Part shown: one piece after another, positions 32,127-41,466 of the stretch
Position numbering within the stretch: the stretch's first letter is position 1
Layout of the letters: each line of letters opens with the position of its first letter
DNA from: Nonomuraea aurantiaca
GTDB taxonomy: Bacteria > Actinomycetota > Actinomycetes > Streptosporangiales > Streptosporangiaceae
Assembly (NCBI RefSeq): GCF_020215705.1
Contig: NZ_JAIWNB010000009.1
Span: 124,001 to 188,000 of the forward strand
Direction: 5' to 3'
Length of the DNA stretch: 64,000 nucleotides
The notes under the pieces: generated by a model
Told to the model about the DNA's origin: nothing
Database searches by the model: none
The model's input: only the letters and a program-made list of their open reading frames with translations
Made by a program: the position numbers and the translations under genes

Positions 32127-33139
32127 AGCCGTTCGCGTACGTCAGCGCGCCCGACGTGGCGACGGCCGTCCGCACGATCGCGACGGAGCCCAACGCGAAG
32201 TTCCTCGGCGGCGGGACGAACCTCGTCGACCTCATGCGCGAGGACATCGAGCAGCCCGACACGGTGGTCGACATCACCCGGCTGCCGCTGACCGAGATCG
32301 AGGAGCTGCCCGGCGGCGGCGTGCGCGTCGGAGCGCTGGTGCGCAACAGCCACCTGGCCGCCCACCGGCTGATCAGGACCCGCTATCCGCTGCTGTCGCA
32401 GGCGCTGCTCGCGGGCGCGTCGGCGCAGCTGCGCAACATGGCCACGGTGGGCGGCAACCTGCTGCAGCGCACCCGGTGCCCCTACTTCTACGACGGCGCG
32501 TCGGCCTGCAACAAGCGCGTGCCCGGCAGCGGCTGCGACGCGATCGGCGGCTTCAACCGCAACCACGCGATCCTCGGCACGAGTGACGACTGCATCGCCA
32601 CGCACCCCTCGGACATGTGCGTCGCGCTCGCCGCGCTCGACGCCACCGTGGAGGTGGAGAGCGTACGCGGCCTGCGACGCGTGCCGCTGGCCGACTTCCA
32701 CCGGCTGCCCGGCGGCACGCCGCACCTGGAGACGACCCTGGAGCCGGACGAGCTGGTCACCGCGATCGAGGTGCCGGAGCTGACGGCGCCCTCCAGCTAT
32801 CGCAAGGTGCGCGACCGGGCCTCGTACGCGTTCGCATTGGTGTCGGTCGCCGCGGCGCTGGAGGTCACGGACGGGGTCGTGTCGGACGTACGGCTGGCGC
32901 TCGGCGGCGTGGCGGCCAAGCCGTGGCGGGCCCGCCAGGCCGAGTCGGTCCTGCTCGGCACCCCGGCCACCGAGGAGTCGTTCCGCCGGGCGGCCGAGGC
33001 GGAGCTGGAGCCGGCGGTCGGCCGGCCGGACAACGCCTTCAAGATCGAGCTGGCCCAACGGACGATCGTGGCTACGCTGCGGCGGCTCAGTGACGGGAGC
33101 TTTGGCGACGGGAGCTTTGGCGACGGGAGCAGGGCATGA
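32123..33139 (+). CDS. paoB: Aldehyde oxidoreductase FAD subunit
   Basis: A 338-residue FAD_binding_5/CO_deh_flav_C subunit: AKFLGGGTNLVDLMREDIEQ binds the FAD diphosphate, and QLRNMATVGGNLLQRTRCPY with Cys119, Cys129, Cys138 and Cys157 forms the extra [4Fe-4S] site that marks the PaoB/YagS group. The protein ends in a repeated GDGSFGDGSFGDGS from a 15-base tandem repeat. Overlaps both neighbours by ATGA, so subunits are made together. Confidence 0.9.
   Translation: MKPFAYVSAPDVATAVRTIATEPNAKFLGGGTNLVDLMREDIEQPDTVVDITRLPLTEIEELPGGGVRVGALVRNSHLAAHRLIRTRYPLLSQALLAGASAQLRNMATVGGNLLQRTRCPYFYDGASACNKRVPGSGCDAIGGFNRNHAILGTSDDCIATHPSDMCVALAALDATVEVESVRGLRRVPLADFHRLPGGTPHLETTLEPDELVTAIEVPELTAPSSYRKVRDRASYAFALVSVAAALEVTDGVVSDVRLALGGVAAKPWRARQAESVLLGTPATEESFRRAAEAELEPAVGRPDNAFKIELAQRTIVATLRRLSDGSFGDGSFGDGSRA
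33092..33130 (+). repeat. 15-bp tandem repeat, 2.6 copies, inside paoB end
   Basis: GACGGGAGCTTTGGC is repeated at 33092 and 33107, then a partial third copy runs to 33130. It encodes DGSFG repeats. A 15-base unit keeps the frame, so copy number can change without breaking the gene. Confidence 0.85.
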
Positions 33140-35436
33140 GCACCACCACCACCGAGACGAAGAGCCCTCCGCGCGAGCGGGCCGTGGGCCGGGGCATCGA
33201 CCGGGTCGACGGCCCGGAGAAGACGACGGGCAAGGCCCGGTTCGCGGCCGAGTTCCCGTACCCGGACCTCGCCTACGCCGCCCTGGTGCACGCGACGGTC
33301 GCCCGCGGCCGGATCACCGGCATCGACGTCAAGGCGGCCGAGGCGGTGACGGGCGTCCTGTCGGTGCTCACCCATCTGAACGCGCCCGTGCTGAAGCCCG
33401 CGCCCGCTCGGAGCATGCTCGACCTGAGCACGATGGTCTCCGCCACCTCGGTCAATTACCTCAACACCGACGAGGTGCATTGGGACGGCCAGCCGGTGGC
33501 GGTCGTCGTCGCGGAGAGCCTGGAGGCGGCGCAGCGCGGCGCGGGCCTGGTCGAGGTGACCTACCAGGAGTTCCCGGCCGTGGTGGACTTCGCCGCGGAG
33601 GAGGCGAACGCCAAGCCGCAGCCGAACAGCATGCTGGGGGCGGGCAGCGCCAAGAAGGGCGACGCGGAGGCGGCCCTGGCGGTGGCCCCGGTCTCGGTGG
33701 ACCTGCGCTTCACCACCCCGCCCCACAACCACAACGCGATCGAGCCGCACGCGACCACGGCCGTCTGGGACGGCGACCGGCTGACCGTGCACGAGGGCAG
33801 CCAGGCCATCTCCTGGATGCGCAAGCACCTCGCGTACAGGTTCGGCATCCCCGAGCGGAACGTACGCATGACCTCCCCCTACGTCGGCGGCGGCTTCGGC
33901 GGCAAGGGCTCGGTCTGGCCGGGCACGATCCTGACCGCGCTGGCCGCCCGGGCGACCGGCCGAGCGGTGCGGATGATGCTGACCAGGGAGGGCGTCTACC
34001 GCACGGTCGGCGGGCGCACGCCCTCGATCCAGCGCGTCGCGCTCGGCGCCGGCCAGGACGGCAGGCTGACCGCGCTGATCCAGACCAGCGTCACCAGGAC
34101 CGGAAAGGTGGGCGGCAACTCCGAGTCGGTGGCTGAGGCGGCCCGGCACCTCTACGACGCCGAGAACATCCTCATCCAGCAGAACCTCGTCGAGATGGAC
34201 CTGCTCCCCAACACGTTCATGCGCGCGCCCGGCGTGGCCATCGGCACGTTCGCGCTGGAGGCGGCGATCGACGAGCTGGCCGGCGAGCTCGGCGTCGACC
34301 CGATCGAGCTGCGGATGCGCAACGAGCCGGCGCGCAGCCCGCTCGACGGCAAGCGCTTCGCGCACCGGATGCTGCGTGAGGCGTACGCGCTGGGCGCCGA
34401 GCGGTTCGGCTGGGCCGAGCGCACGCCGGAACCCGGCTCGATGCGCGACGGCAGGTGGCTCGTCGGTATGGGGGTGGCCACGGCTTACCACTCGTCGGTG
34501 CAGTTCACGGCCAACGTGACCGTGCGGCTCTCGGCCGATGGCACGGTCGTGGTGCGCTGCGGCTTCCAGGAGATGGGCATGGGCGGCGCGACAGTGCAGG
34601 CGCAGATCGCGGCCGACGAGCTGGGCGTGCCGTTCGAGGCGGTCCGGGTGGAGTACGGCGACTCCGACCTGCCGACCGGGCCGATGGCGGGCGGCTCCGC
34701 GCAGACCGCGAGCATCGCGGCGAGCCTGCTGTCGGCCTGCGAGAAGCTGAAGGGGTCGGTGCTGGCTCTGGCCCGGCGCTCCGGCGACTCGCCGTTGCGC
34801 GGGCAGCGGCTCGCCGCGGTCGAGGCCAGGGACGGCGGGCTCTACCGGCGCGACCGGCCGGGCGCCGGCGAGAGCTACGAGGCCATCCTGTCCAGGGCGG
34901 GCCGGCCGTCCGTCGAGGCGGCTATTGGCTCCGAATCGGGCCTCGGCGCGCTGGCCGGGCAGGTCAGGTTCATGGCGAAGTTCATCAACGACCAGCGGCG
35001 CTGGGTCAAGGCCGCGAGCGGCGCCCAGTTCTGCGAGGTACGCGTCGATCCGGACACCGGCGAGGTACGGGTGTCACGCTGGCTCGGTGTGTTCGACGTG
35101 GGCCGGGTGATCAACGCCAAGACGGCGGCCAGCCAGCTCCGGGGCGGCATCGTGATGGGGATCGGCATGGCGCTGTCGGAGGAGACGCTCGTCGACCCGC
35201 GTAACGGGCGCGTCATGAATCCGGGGCTGGGCGACTACCACATCCCGGTGCACGCCGACGTCCCGCCGATCGACATCCTCTACCTGGACGAGCCGGACCC
35301 GACCATGCCCCTGGGCCTGATCGGCATCGGCGAGGTGAGCATCACGGGCGTCGCCGGCGCCATCGCGAACGCCGTGCACCACGCCACCGGCAAGCGCGTC
35401 CGCGACCTGCCGATCACCCTCGACAAGCTGCTCTGA
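33136..35436 (+). CDS. paoC: Aldehyde oxidoreductase molybdopterin subunit
   Basis: A 766-residue molybdenum-binding subunit (XdhA/YagR type). Features: N-terminal RVDGPEKTTGKARFAAEFPY, MoCo-binding YVGGGFGGKGSVWPGTILTA, MRAPGVAIGTFALEAAIDEL, GSAQTASIAASLL and the catalytic Glu in LIGIGEVSITGVAGAIANAV. It oxidises aldehydes or aromatic/N-heterocyclic substrates to acids using water. It completes the three-gene paoABC operon controlled from the divergent TetR gene. The MCD cytosine-cofactor insertion factor (PaoD) is not in this window. Confidence 0.92.
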   Translation: MSTTTTETKSPPRERAVGRGIDRVDGPEKTTGKARFAAEFPYPDLAYAALVHATVARGRITGIDVKAAEAVTGVLSVLTHLNAPVLKPAPARSMLDLSTMVSATSVNYLNTDEVHWDGQPVAVVVAESLEAAQRGAGLVEVTYQEFPAVVDFAAEEANAKPQPNSMLGAGSAKKGDAEAALAVAPVSVDLRFTTPPHNHNAIEPHATTAVWDGDRLTVHEGSQAISWMRKHLAYRFGIPERNVRMTSPYVGGGFGGKGSVWPGTILTALAARATGRAVRMMLTREGVYRTVGGRTPSIQRVALGAGQDGRLTALIQTSVTRTGKVGGNSESVAEAARHLYDAENILIQQNLVEMDLLPNTFMRAPGVAIGTFALEAAIDELAGELGVDPIELRMRNEPARSPLDGKRFAHRMLREAYALGAERFGWAERTPEPGSMRDGRWLVGMGVATAYHSSVQFTANVTVRLSADGTVVVRCGFQEMGMGGATVQAQIAADELGVPFEAVRVEYGDSDLPTGPMAGGSAQTASIAASLLSACEKLKGSVLALARRSGDSPLRGQRLAAVEARDGGLYRRDRPGAGESYEAILSRAGRPSVEAAIGSESGLGALAGQVRFMAKFINDQRRWVKAASGAQFCEVRVDPDTGEVRVSRWLGVFDVGRVINAKTAASQLRGGIVMGIGMALSEETLVDPRNGRVMNPGLGDYHIPVHADVPPIDILYLDEPDPTMPLGLIGIGEVSITGVAGAIANAVHHATGKRVRDLPITLDKLL

Positions 35437-35483
35437 TCACCGGCGGCCCGCCGTCGCGCTCTTCGCGAAACCCGCGGCCGCGC

Positions 35484-36209
35484 TCATGCGTCCCTCTTCG
35501 CGAAAAGGGCCACGCCGGTGACGAGGGCGAGCACCAGCCACGCGGTGAGGGTGACCGCGCCCTGAACAGGGGTGAGGTCTTCCGGTAGCGCGGGCGCGAG
35601 CTCGTACATGCGCGTCCCGGCGTGGCTGGGCAGGTAGCGCGTCAGCGTGGTGACGCCCGCCAGGACCGGCGGGAGGACGAGTACGAGTGCCAGCGTGGCG
35701 ACCAGAGCGGCGATGAGGTCGCGGACGAGGGCGGCGACGGCGTAGCCGAGCAGGCCGACCAGCACGAGGTAGGCGCCCGCACCGACCAGGGCGCCGACGT
35801 GCTCGCCGGTCCAGCTCATGCCCGGTACGAGCCGGGCCCCCAGCAGCGACAGAGCCAGGGTCAGCAGCGCGGTCGGGGCCGCGATCAGCACGTAAGCGGC
35901 CGCCTTCCCGGCCATGAGCAGCGTACGGCCGGGCACCGCGGTCAAGGTGGCGCGGATCTGGCTGCCGCCGTACTCGGTGGCGAAGGCCAGGATGCCGAGC
36001 AGGATGAACCCGATCTGCCCGTACTCGACGACGCGCAGCGCGGCCTCGGCGGAGGAGGCCGAGCCGCCGAGCTGGTGCCGTCCCCCTGCGAAGGTGACGG
36101 CGAGCGTGGTCGCGCCGGCCACGGTCACGGCGATGGTGATCAGCGTCGCGGGCAGGGTGCGGAGCTTGATCAGCTCCGCCGCGACGACGTTCCGGAAGTC
36201 GTTGGTCAT
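35484..36209 (-). CDS. ABC-2 type exporter permease
   Basis: A 241-residue protein with six membrane segments (VTVAGATTLAVTFAG, IGFILLGILAFATEYGGSQI, ALLTLALSLLGARLV, LVLVGLLGYAVAALVRDLIA, LVATLALVLVLPPVL, WLVLALVTGVALF). The motif EYGGSQIRATLTAVPGRTLL is typical of ABC-2 permeases next to bacteriocin/antibiotic-type ATPases. It is the last gene of the exporter operon, 13 bases after the first permease. Substrate unknown. Confidence 0.85.
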   Translation of the reverse strand: MTNDFRNVVAAELIKLRTLPATLITIAVTVAGATTLAVTFAGGRHQLGGSASSAEAALRVVEYGQIGFILLGILAFATEYGGSQIRATLTAVPGRTLLMAGKAAAYVLIAAPTALLTLALSLLGARLVPGMSWTGEHVGALVGAGAYLVLVGLLGYAVAALVRDLIAALVATLALVLVLPPVLAGVTTLTRYLPSHAGTRMYELAPALPEDLTPVQGAVTLTAWLVLALVTGVALFAKRDA

Positions 36210-36222
36210 GGCGGCCGTCTCC

Positions 36223-37014
36223 TCAACCGTCCCGCCGGGCGAACACGCGCGCGGCGATGGCCAGCAGCCCGGCGGCCCAGGCGGTCATGACGAGTCCGCC
36301 GGGCAGCGGGTCGAGCATCCCATCCGTGAGATGGAACACCCCGACCATCCCCGCCCCGGCCACGTCGGGCAGGTAGTTCGCCAGCGGGGTCAGCTTGGTC
36401 AGCATGAAGGTGACCGACACCAGCGTGAGGTTGGCGATGAACGCGATCAGCGGCACGATGCCGCTACGGGTCAGCACCGTGACGGCGAAGGCGATCACCG
36501 ATATGAGCACCCAGTACACGACCCCACCCACGGCCCGCCAGCCGAGCGCTGCCACCACCGCGCTCGGTGAGTTGCCGTGCGCGCCGAGCAGGAACTGCGA
36601 GAGCGCGATCGTGGCGGGGATCGTGACGGCCCCGAGTACGCCGGAGACGAGGATCAGCACGATCGTCTTCGCCGCGAGCAGCACGCCGCGCCGTGGGACG
36701 CACGTGAGGCTGGCCAGGATCTGCCTGCCGCCGCCGGCGTCCTTACGGTTGGCGGCGTACTCACTGCTGATGATGACGACGCCGAGCACCACCGTGCCGA
36801 TGGTGCCCATCGGGATGAGGTTGAAGCCGGTCTCCATCGTGGTGGTGTAGGCGAGCGCGCTGGAATCGCCGCTGTCGAGCCGGTCCCGCAAGGAACTGGC
36901 GGTCATGGCGGCGAAGCCGAGGGTGGACAGCGCGCCGAGCGCGAGTGCGAGCAGTGCCGAGGGCAGGGTGAGCAGCTTCCTGAGCTCGGCGGCGATGGCG
37001 TTCCCCAGGGTCAC
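36223..37014 (-). CDS. ABC-2 type exporter permease, first copy
   Basis: A 263-residue six-helix permease related to the next gene: ALLALALGALSTLGFAAMTA, a TIGTVVLGVVIISSEYAANR segment then RQILASLTCVPRRGVLLAAK, and LIAFIANLTLVSVTFMLTKL. The two permeases probably form a heterodimer with the ATPase. GTG start overlaps the ATPase stop (GTGA). Part of the kinase-regulator-exporter set. Confidence 0.87.
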   Translation of the reverse strand: MTLGNAIAAELRKLLTLPSALLALALGALSTLGFAAMTASSLRDRLDSGDSSALAYTTTMETGFNLIPMGTIGTVVLGVVIISSEYAANRKDAGGGRQILASLTCVPRRGVLLAAKTIVLILVSGVLGAVTIPATIALSQFLLGAHGNSPSAVVAALGWRAVGGVVYWVLISVIAFAVTVLTRSGIVPLIAFIANLTLVSVTFMLTKLTPLANYLPDVAGAGMVGVFHLTDGMLDPLPGGLVMTAWAAGLLAIAARVFARRDG

Positions 37015-37739
37015 GACCTGCTCCGGGCGTCACGGGAGGACTGAGCGGGATCGGTCAAGGCGAAGAACGCCTCCTCCAGCGAGGCGTACCCGGTGGTGAC
37101 CTCGGCGAGCGGGCCCCGGGCGACGATCCTGCCCGCGCTGATCACCACCAGGTCGTCGGCGGTCTCCGCCATCTCGCTCATCAGGTGGCTGGAGATGAGC
37201 ACAGTACGCCCGGCCTTCGCGTACTCCTTCAGCAGCCGCCTGATCCAGCGAATGCCGTCCGGGTCGAGGCCGTTGACCGGCTCGTCGAAGACCAGCACCT
37301 CCGGCTCGCCGAGCAGCGCCGCGGCCACACCGAGCCGCTGCCCCATGCCGAGGGAGAACGTGCCGACCCGCTTGCCGGCGACGTCCGCCAGCCCGGTCTC
37401 CTCCAGTACCGCGCGCACCCGCGCCTTCGGGATGCCGTTGCTGCGGGCCACCCACGACAGGTGAGCCCGAGCGGTCCTGGACCGGTGCGCGCCGCTCCCG
37501 TCGAGCAGCGACCCGACTGTGCGCAGCGGGTTGTGGAGCTGCCGGTACGGCCGGCCGCCGATCAGCGCGGTGCCCGAGTCGGCGTGGTCCAGGCCGAGCA
37601 GGATACGCAACGTGGACGACTTCCCGGCGCCGTTCGGGCCGAGGAACCCGGTCACGCGGCCAGGGGCGGCGGTGAAACCGGCGTCGTCCACGGCCAGCCG
37701 CGCACCATGGCTTTTGGTGAGGCCAACGATCTCGATCAT
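37011..37739 (-). CDS. ABC exporter ATPase
   Basis: A 242-residue ATPase: Walker A GPNGAGKSS, the modified signature FSLGMGQRLGVAAALLG, Walker B VLVFDEPVNGLDPDG and switch LISSHLMSEM. The LGMGQR signature is the CcmA/DrrA/BcrA type that exports antibiotics or lipids. The start ATG 37739 (MIEIVGLTKSHG) fits homologues. It follows the NarL-type regulator by 87 bases and overlaps the first permease. Confidence 0.92.
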   Translation of the reverse strand: MIEIVGLTKSHGARLAVDDAGFTAAPGRVTGFLGPNGAGKSSTLRILLGLDHADSGTALIGGRPYRQLHNPLRTVGSLLDGSGAHRSRTARAHLSWVARSNGIPKARVRAVLEETGLADVAGKRVGTFSLGMGQRLGVAAALLGEPEVLVFDEPVNGLDPDGIRWIRRLLKEYAKAGRTVLISSHLMSEMAETADDLVVISAGRIVARGPLAEVTTGYASLEEAFFALTDPAQSSRDARSRS

Positions 37740-37826
37740 GGTGTCCAGCGTTTCAAGCGGGCCGCGCCTGACGCATCGGCCAAAGGTTGACATCCGGCAG
37801 ACAGCCGGGGCAGTCCACGGAGGCCG

Positions 37827-38528
37827 TCAGCCGAGGCTGTCCACGTAGCCGGAGTCGTAGGCGAGGATGACGAGCTGGGTTCGGTCCCGGACGCCGAGCT
37901 TGAGGAACAACCGGCTCAGGTAGGTCTTGACCGTGGCCCGGCTGAGGAAGAGCGCGGCGGCGATCTCCTCGTTGGACATGCCCTGGACGATGGCCGCCAC
38001 GACGTCCCGCTCCCGTTCGGTCAGCGCGCCGAACGGGGAGCGACCCGGCCGCGGGCGGTTCCTCTCCAGGGCGTACTCCGCGATCATGCGCCTGGTCACC
38101 TCGGGGGCGAGCATGGCGTTGCCGTCGTGGACGGTCCGGATCGCCCGCAGGATGTCCTCCGGCGCGGCGTTCTTCAACAGGAATCCCGAGGCGCCCGCGC
38201 GCAGCGCCTCGTAGACGTACTCGTCGAGGTCGAACGTCGTCAGGATGACGACCTTGACCGCCGGCTGCCTCTCGCAGATGACGCGGGTCGCCGCCAGACC
38301 GTCCATGACCGGCATGCGGATGTCCATGAGGACGACGCTGGGCTGGAGCCGCCCCGCCGCCTCGACCGCCTCCCGCCCGTCCCGCGCCGCACCGGCGGTG
38401 ACCAGCTCCGGATCGCTGTCCACGAGCTCGCACAGCGAGGTCCGCAGCAGATCCTCGTCCTCGGCGATCAGCACCCCGATCCGCCCGGCCGTACCCTCAC
38501 CCCCCTGCCCGGTGAAACGCTCACTCAT
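37827..38528 (-). CDS. NarL/LuxR-family response regulator
   Basis: A 233-residue regulator: receiver with acidic IAEDED, phosphorylated Asp69 in SVVLMDIRMPVMDG, Thr in VILTTFD and Lys in LLKNA; the C-terminal LuxR-type helix-turn-helix is LTERERDVVAAIVQGMSNEE and LSRATVKTYLSRLFLKLGVR. It overlaps the kinase gene by 8 bases. The ABC exporter downstream on the same strand is its probable target, a common arrangement for antibiotic-sensing systems. Confidence 0.93.
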   Translation of the reverse strand: MSERFTGQGGEGTAGRIGVLIAEDEDLLRTSLCELVDSDPELVTAGAARDGREAVEAAGRLQPSVVLMDIRMPVMDGLAATRVICERQPAVKVVILTTFDLDEYVYEALRAGASGFLLKNAAPEDILRAIRTVHDGNAMLAPEVTRRMIAEYALERNRPRPGRSPFGALTERERDVVAAIVQGMSNEEIAAALFLSRATVKTYLSRLFLKLGVRDRTQLVILAYDSGYVDSLG

Positions 38529-39651
38529 CCGCCACCGCCGCCGGCACCGGGATGGTCGCGCGCAGCTCGAATCCGCCGCCGGGGCACGGCCCGGCGGCGA
38601 AGCGGCCGCCGAGCAGTTCGACCCGCTCCCGCAGGCCGATCAGCCCGTAGCCTTGCTCGTCCGGTGGTGTCCGCGGCTCCCCGCCGTCGTCCGAGACGGT
38701 GACCGCGACCTCGCCGCCGAGGCCGCGGACGGTCACGGCGCAGCGTGTCCCGGGAGCGTGCCGGACCGCGTTCGTCAGCCCTTCCTGCACGACGCGGTAC
38801 ACGGCCAGGCCGATACCCGCCGGCAGAGCGTCGGCATCCGTCACCGTCATGCTCACCGCGATGCCGCCGCCCCTGGCTCGCTCGGCCAGGGCGGGCAGGT
38901 CGCCGGCACCCGGCTGGGGCCGGCGCTCGGCCCCCTCCTCGCCGACGCGGACGGCCGCCAGCGTGGTACGCAACTCATCCAGCGCGTTGCGGCTGACCAC
39001 CTCTATCTGCTCCAGCCGCTCTCTCATCCGGCCGGGGTCGTCAGCGCTCACCCGGGTCGCGACCCCTGCCGTCACCGTGATCGTGCCCAGCGAGTGTGAG
39101 ACGACGTCGTGCAGTTCGCGTACCACGCGCAGCCGCTCGGCCACCACCGCCGCCTGCCGTTCCGCCCGCGCCGCGTGCTCGCTCTCCAGCGTCGCCCGGC
39201 GCGTCGTACCGCCCAGCAGCCAGGCCCCGCCCAGGGCGAGCACGCTCAGCAGCGAATACCGCAGCGCGCCCTGAGCGTCGGCGGCGCCCAACAGGCCGAT
39301 CGCCACGACGATCAGGCCCATCGACGCCTTCACGACGGACAGCGATCTGGGCGTGCCACGCGTCACCGCCACGGGGTAGAGCGTCCACCCCGCGGCGAGG
39401 AACGGATCGCTGGACGATCCCAGGGCGAGACCGGCGATGGTGACCGCGGTGACGACACCGAACGCGGCGAGCGGCCAGTACGAACGCAGCAGCATGGCGC
39501 CGATCAGCAGCGCGACCAACCCGCCCGCCACGGACGGCCCGAACCGGCCGGCTAAGGGCAGCCAGAACGCCACGACGCACACCATCGCCGCACCGGCGTC
39601 CAGCCCGGCGGAGCCCCACCTTCGCCGAGAGGGGGACGAGCGCTCGACCAC
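38521..39651 (-). CDS. HisKA_3 sensor histidine kinase
   Basis: A 376-residue kinase with four to five membrane segments in the first 145 residues and almost no outside loop, as in intramembrane-sensing kinases. The dimerisation/phosphorylation motif RVVRELHDVVSHSLG places His181; ATP-binding motifs are VVQEGLTNAVRHAPG and QGYGLIGLRERVELLGGRFA. GTG start. With the NarL regulator and ABC exporter it probably senses cell-envelope attack (inference). Confidence 0.92.
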   Translation of the reverse strand: MVERSSPSRRRWGSAGLDAGAAMVCVVAFWLPLAGRFGPSVAGGLVALLIGAMLLRSYWPLAAFGVVTAVTIAGLALGSSSDPFLAAGWTLYPVAVTRGTPRSLSVVKASMGLIVVAIGLLGAADAQGALRYSLLSVLALGGAWLLGGTTRRATLESEHAARAERQAAVVAERLRVVRELHDVVSHSLGTITVTAGVATRVSADDPGRMRERLEQIEVVSRNALDELRTTLAAVRVGEEGAERRPQPGAGDLPALAERARGGGIAVSMTVTDADALPAGIGLAVYRVVQEGLTNAVRHAPGTRCAVTVRGLGGEVAVTVSDDGGEPRTPPDEQGYGLIGLRERVELLGGRFAAGPCPGGGFELRATIPVPAAVADE

Positions 39652-39715
39652 CCGCTCACCCTAGCCCGGCCGGTGCGCGACCCACGTCTGGGCGCGGAAG
39701 AGCGGATGCCCGCTG

Positions 39716-40549
39716 TCACTGACCGGCCAGACCGGTGTGGGCGACCCCTCGGATGATCTGGCGCTGAAAGAGGACGAAGACCACCAGCAGCGGCAGCCCG
39801 GCGAGCACGACACTGGCCATGATCTGCGCGTACCGGAGCCCGAACGTGCCCTGCACCACGTTGGCCAGGCCGACCGGGAGCGTCATCGTGTTGGGGTCGG
39901 TCGAGACCAGGAACGGCCAGAGGAAGTTGTTCCACGTCGTGATGAACGTGAAGATCGACACGGCCGCGAGCACCGGGCGCGACAGCGGCAGGACGATCGT
40001 GAAGAACACCCGCCAGCGCCCGGCCCCGTCCACGAAGGCCGCCTGCTCCAGCTCCGGCGGCACGTCCTGGAAGAACTTGTAGAGGATGTACACGATCAGC
40101 GGCGCCGCCACCTGCGGCAGGATGATCGACCACCAGGTGTCGACCAGCCCGAGCGCGACCATCTCCGCGAACAGCGGCGCCATGAGCACCTGCGGCGGCA
40201 CCATGATCCCGGCCAGGATGACCGCCAGGAGCACCCGCTGGCCGCGGAACTGCGTGCGCGCGAAGCCGTACGCCGCCATCGCCGAAAACAGCACGGTCAT
40301 GAAGGTGACGACGACCGCGGTGACCGTGGAGTTGATCGCCCACTTGACGATGCCACCGGTCGCCAGCACCAAGCGGTAGGAGTCGAGCGTGAGCTCGCTG
40401 CCGAACCACTGGAGCGGCAGCTTGGTGGTCTCGCTCTCGGGCTTCAGCGAGGTGGCGACGGCCCAGGCGAGGGGCGCGAGCCAGACGATGGCGAGCGCCG
40501 CCGCGATCACCAGCAGGATGATCTGGGAGGGGCTGAACCGCTTGGTCAT
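39716..40549 (-). CDS. Carbohydrate ABC permease, MalG type
   Basis: A 277-residue six-helix permease with the conserved EAA loop FVDGAGRWRVFFTIVLPLSR that contacts the ATPase. Begins MTKRFSPSQIILLVIAAALA; its ATG overlaps the MalF-type permease stop. No ATPase is encoded in the operon, so a shared MsiK-like ATPase elsewhere in the genome is presumed, as known in actinomycetes. Part of the arabinosyl-oligosaccharide importer by context. Confidence 0.9.
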   Translation of the reverse strand: MTKRFSPSQIILLVIAAALAIVWLAPLAWAVATSLKPESETTKLPLQWFGSELTLDSYRLVLATGGIVKWAINSTVTAVVVTFMTVLFSAMAAYGFARTQFRGQRVLLAVILAGIMVPPQVLMAPLFAEMVALGLVDTWWSIILPQVAAPLIVYILYKFFQDVPPELEQAAFVDGAGRWRVFFTIVLPLSRPVLAAVSIFTFITTWNNFLWPFLVSTDPNTMTLPVGLANVVQGTFGLRYAQIMASVVLAGLPLLVVFVLFQRQIIRGVAHTGLAGQ

Positions 40550-41466
40550 GACAGGGCCTCCTCGCGCTTGCGGAGCAGCCGGAGCTGCCCCAGCGACACG
40601 ATGACGATCAGGACGAAGAGGATGTAGGTGATGGCCGAGGCGTAGCCGATGCGGTAGCCGGAGAAGCCGACCTCGTAGGCGTACTCGATGATCGGCCGGG
40701 TGGCCTCCTCGGGGCCGCCGTTCGTCATCAGATAGATCTGGTCGAAGACCTTCAGCGACGCGAGGAGCTGCAGGACCACGATGAGCCCGGTCGTCCGGCC
40801 GAGCAGCGGCAGCGTGATCGAGCGCAGCTTGGTCCAGGCCGTCGCGCCGTCGATCGCGGCGGCGTCGTACAGGTGCTGGGGGATCGACTGCAGGGCAGCG
40901 AGGTAGAGCAGGAAGTTGAAGCCGACCGTCCACCAGACGGTGGTCAGCACCATCGACCACATCGCCACGCCCGGGTCGCCCAGCCAGAGGACGTCAGTGC
41001 CCAGAGTGCCGTTGAGCAGGCCGTATTCAGGCGGATAGATCATCTGCAGCCAGAGCACCGCGACCACGGCCGACGGCAGCAGGAACGGCCCGAAGAACGA
41101 CAGCCGCCACAGCCACTGCAGGAAGCGCAGGTTGTGCACCAGCAGGGCGAATCCCAGCCCGAGCAGCACCAGCGGGATCGTGCTCAACACGGTGAACACC
41201 ACGGTGTTCCACAGCGAGTGCCACATTCTGGGGTCGGCGAACGCCTCGGCATAGTTGGCGAACCCGACGAATTCGTTGTTGCCGCCCGCGATGTTGACAC
41301 TCGACAGGCTCATGCGGAGGCCGAGCACGGTCGGCCACACCAGGAAGGCGGCATAGATCACCAGGAAGGGCGCGACGAACAGCAGTCCGTGCTCGGTCCA
41401 GCGGCGCCGTACCTGGGCGTGGGCGACGGGAGCGGCGGTGACGGGAGCGGCGGCGGTGGTGGCCAT
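40546..41466 (-). CDS. Carbohydrate ABC permease, MalF type
   Basis: A 306-residue permease with the EAA loop AAAIDGATAWTKLRSITLPL and six membrane segments from about residue 28 (GLLFVAPFLVIYAAFLVWP). Of two neighbouring ATGs, 41466 is preferred because GGAGG is 4 bases upstream. The codon overlaps the stop of the binding-protein gene. It forms the membrane channel with the MalG-type partner. Confidence 0.9.
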   Translation of the reverse strand: MATTAAAPVTAAPVAHAQVRRRWTEHGLLFVAPFLVIYAAFLVWPTVLGLRMSLSSVNIAGGNNEFVGFANYAEAFADPRMWHSLWNTVVFTVLSTIPLVLLGLGFALLVHNLRFLQWLWRLSFFGPFLLPSAVVAVLWLQMIYPPEYGLLNGTLGTDVLWLGDPGVAMWSMVLTTVWWTVGFNFLLYLAALQSIPQHLYDAAAIDGATAWTKLRSITLPLLGRTTGLIVVLQLLASLKVFDQIYLMTNGGPEEATRPIIEYAYEVGFSGYRIGYASAITYILFVLIVIVSLGQLRLLRKREEALS

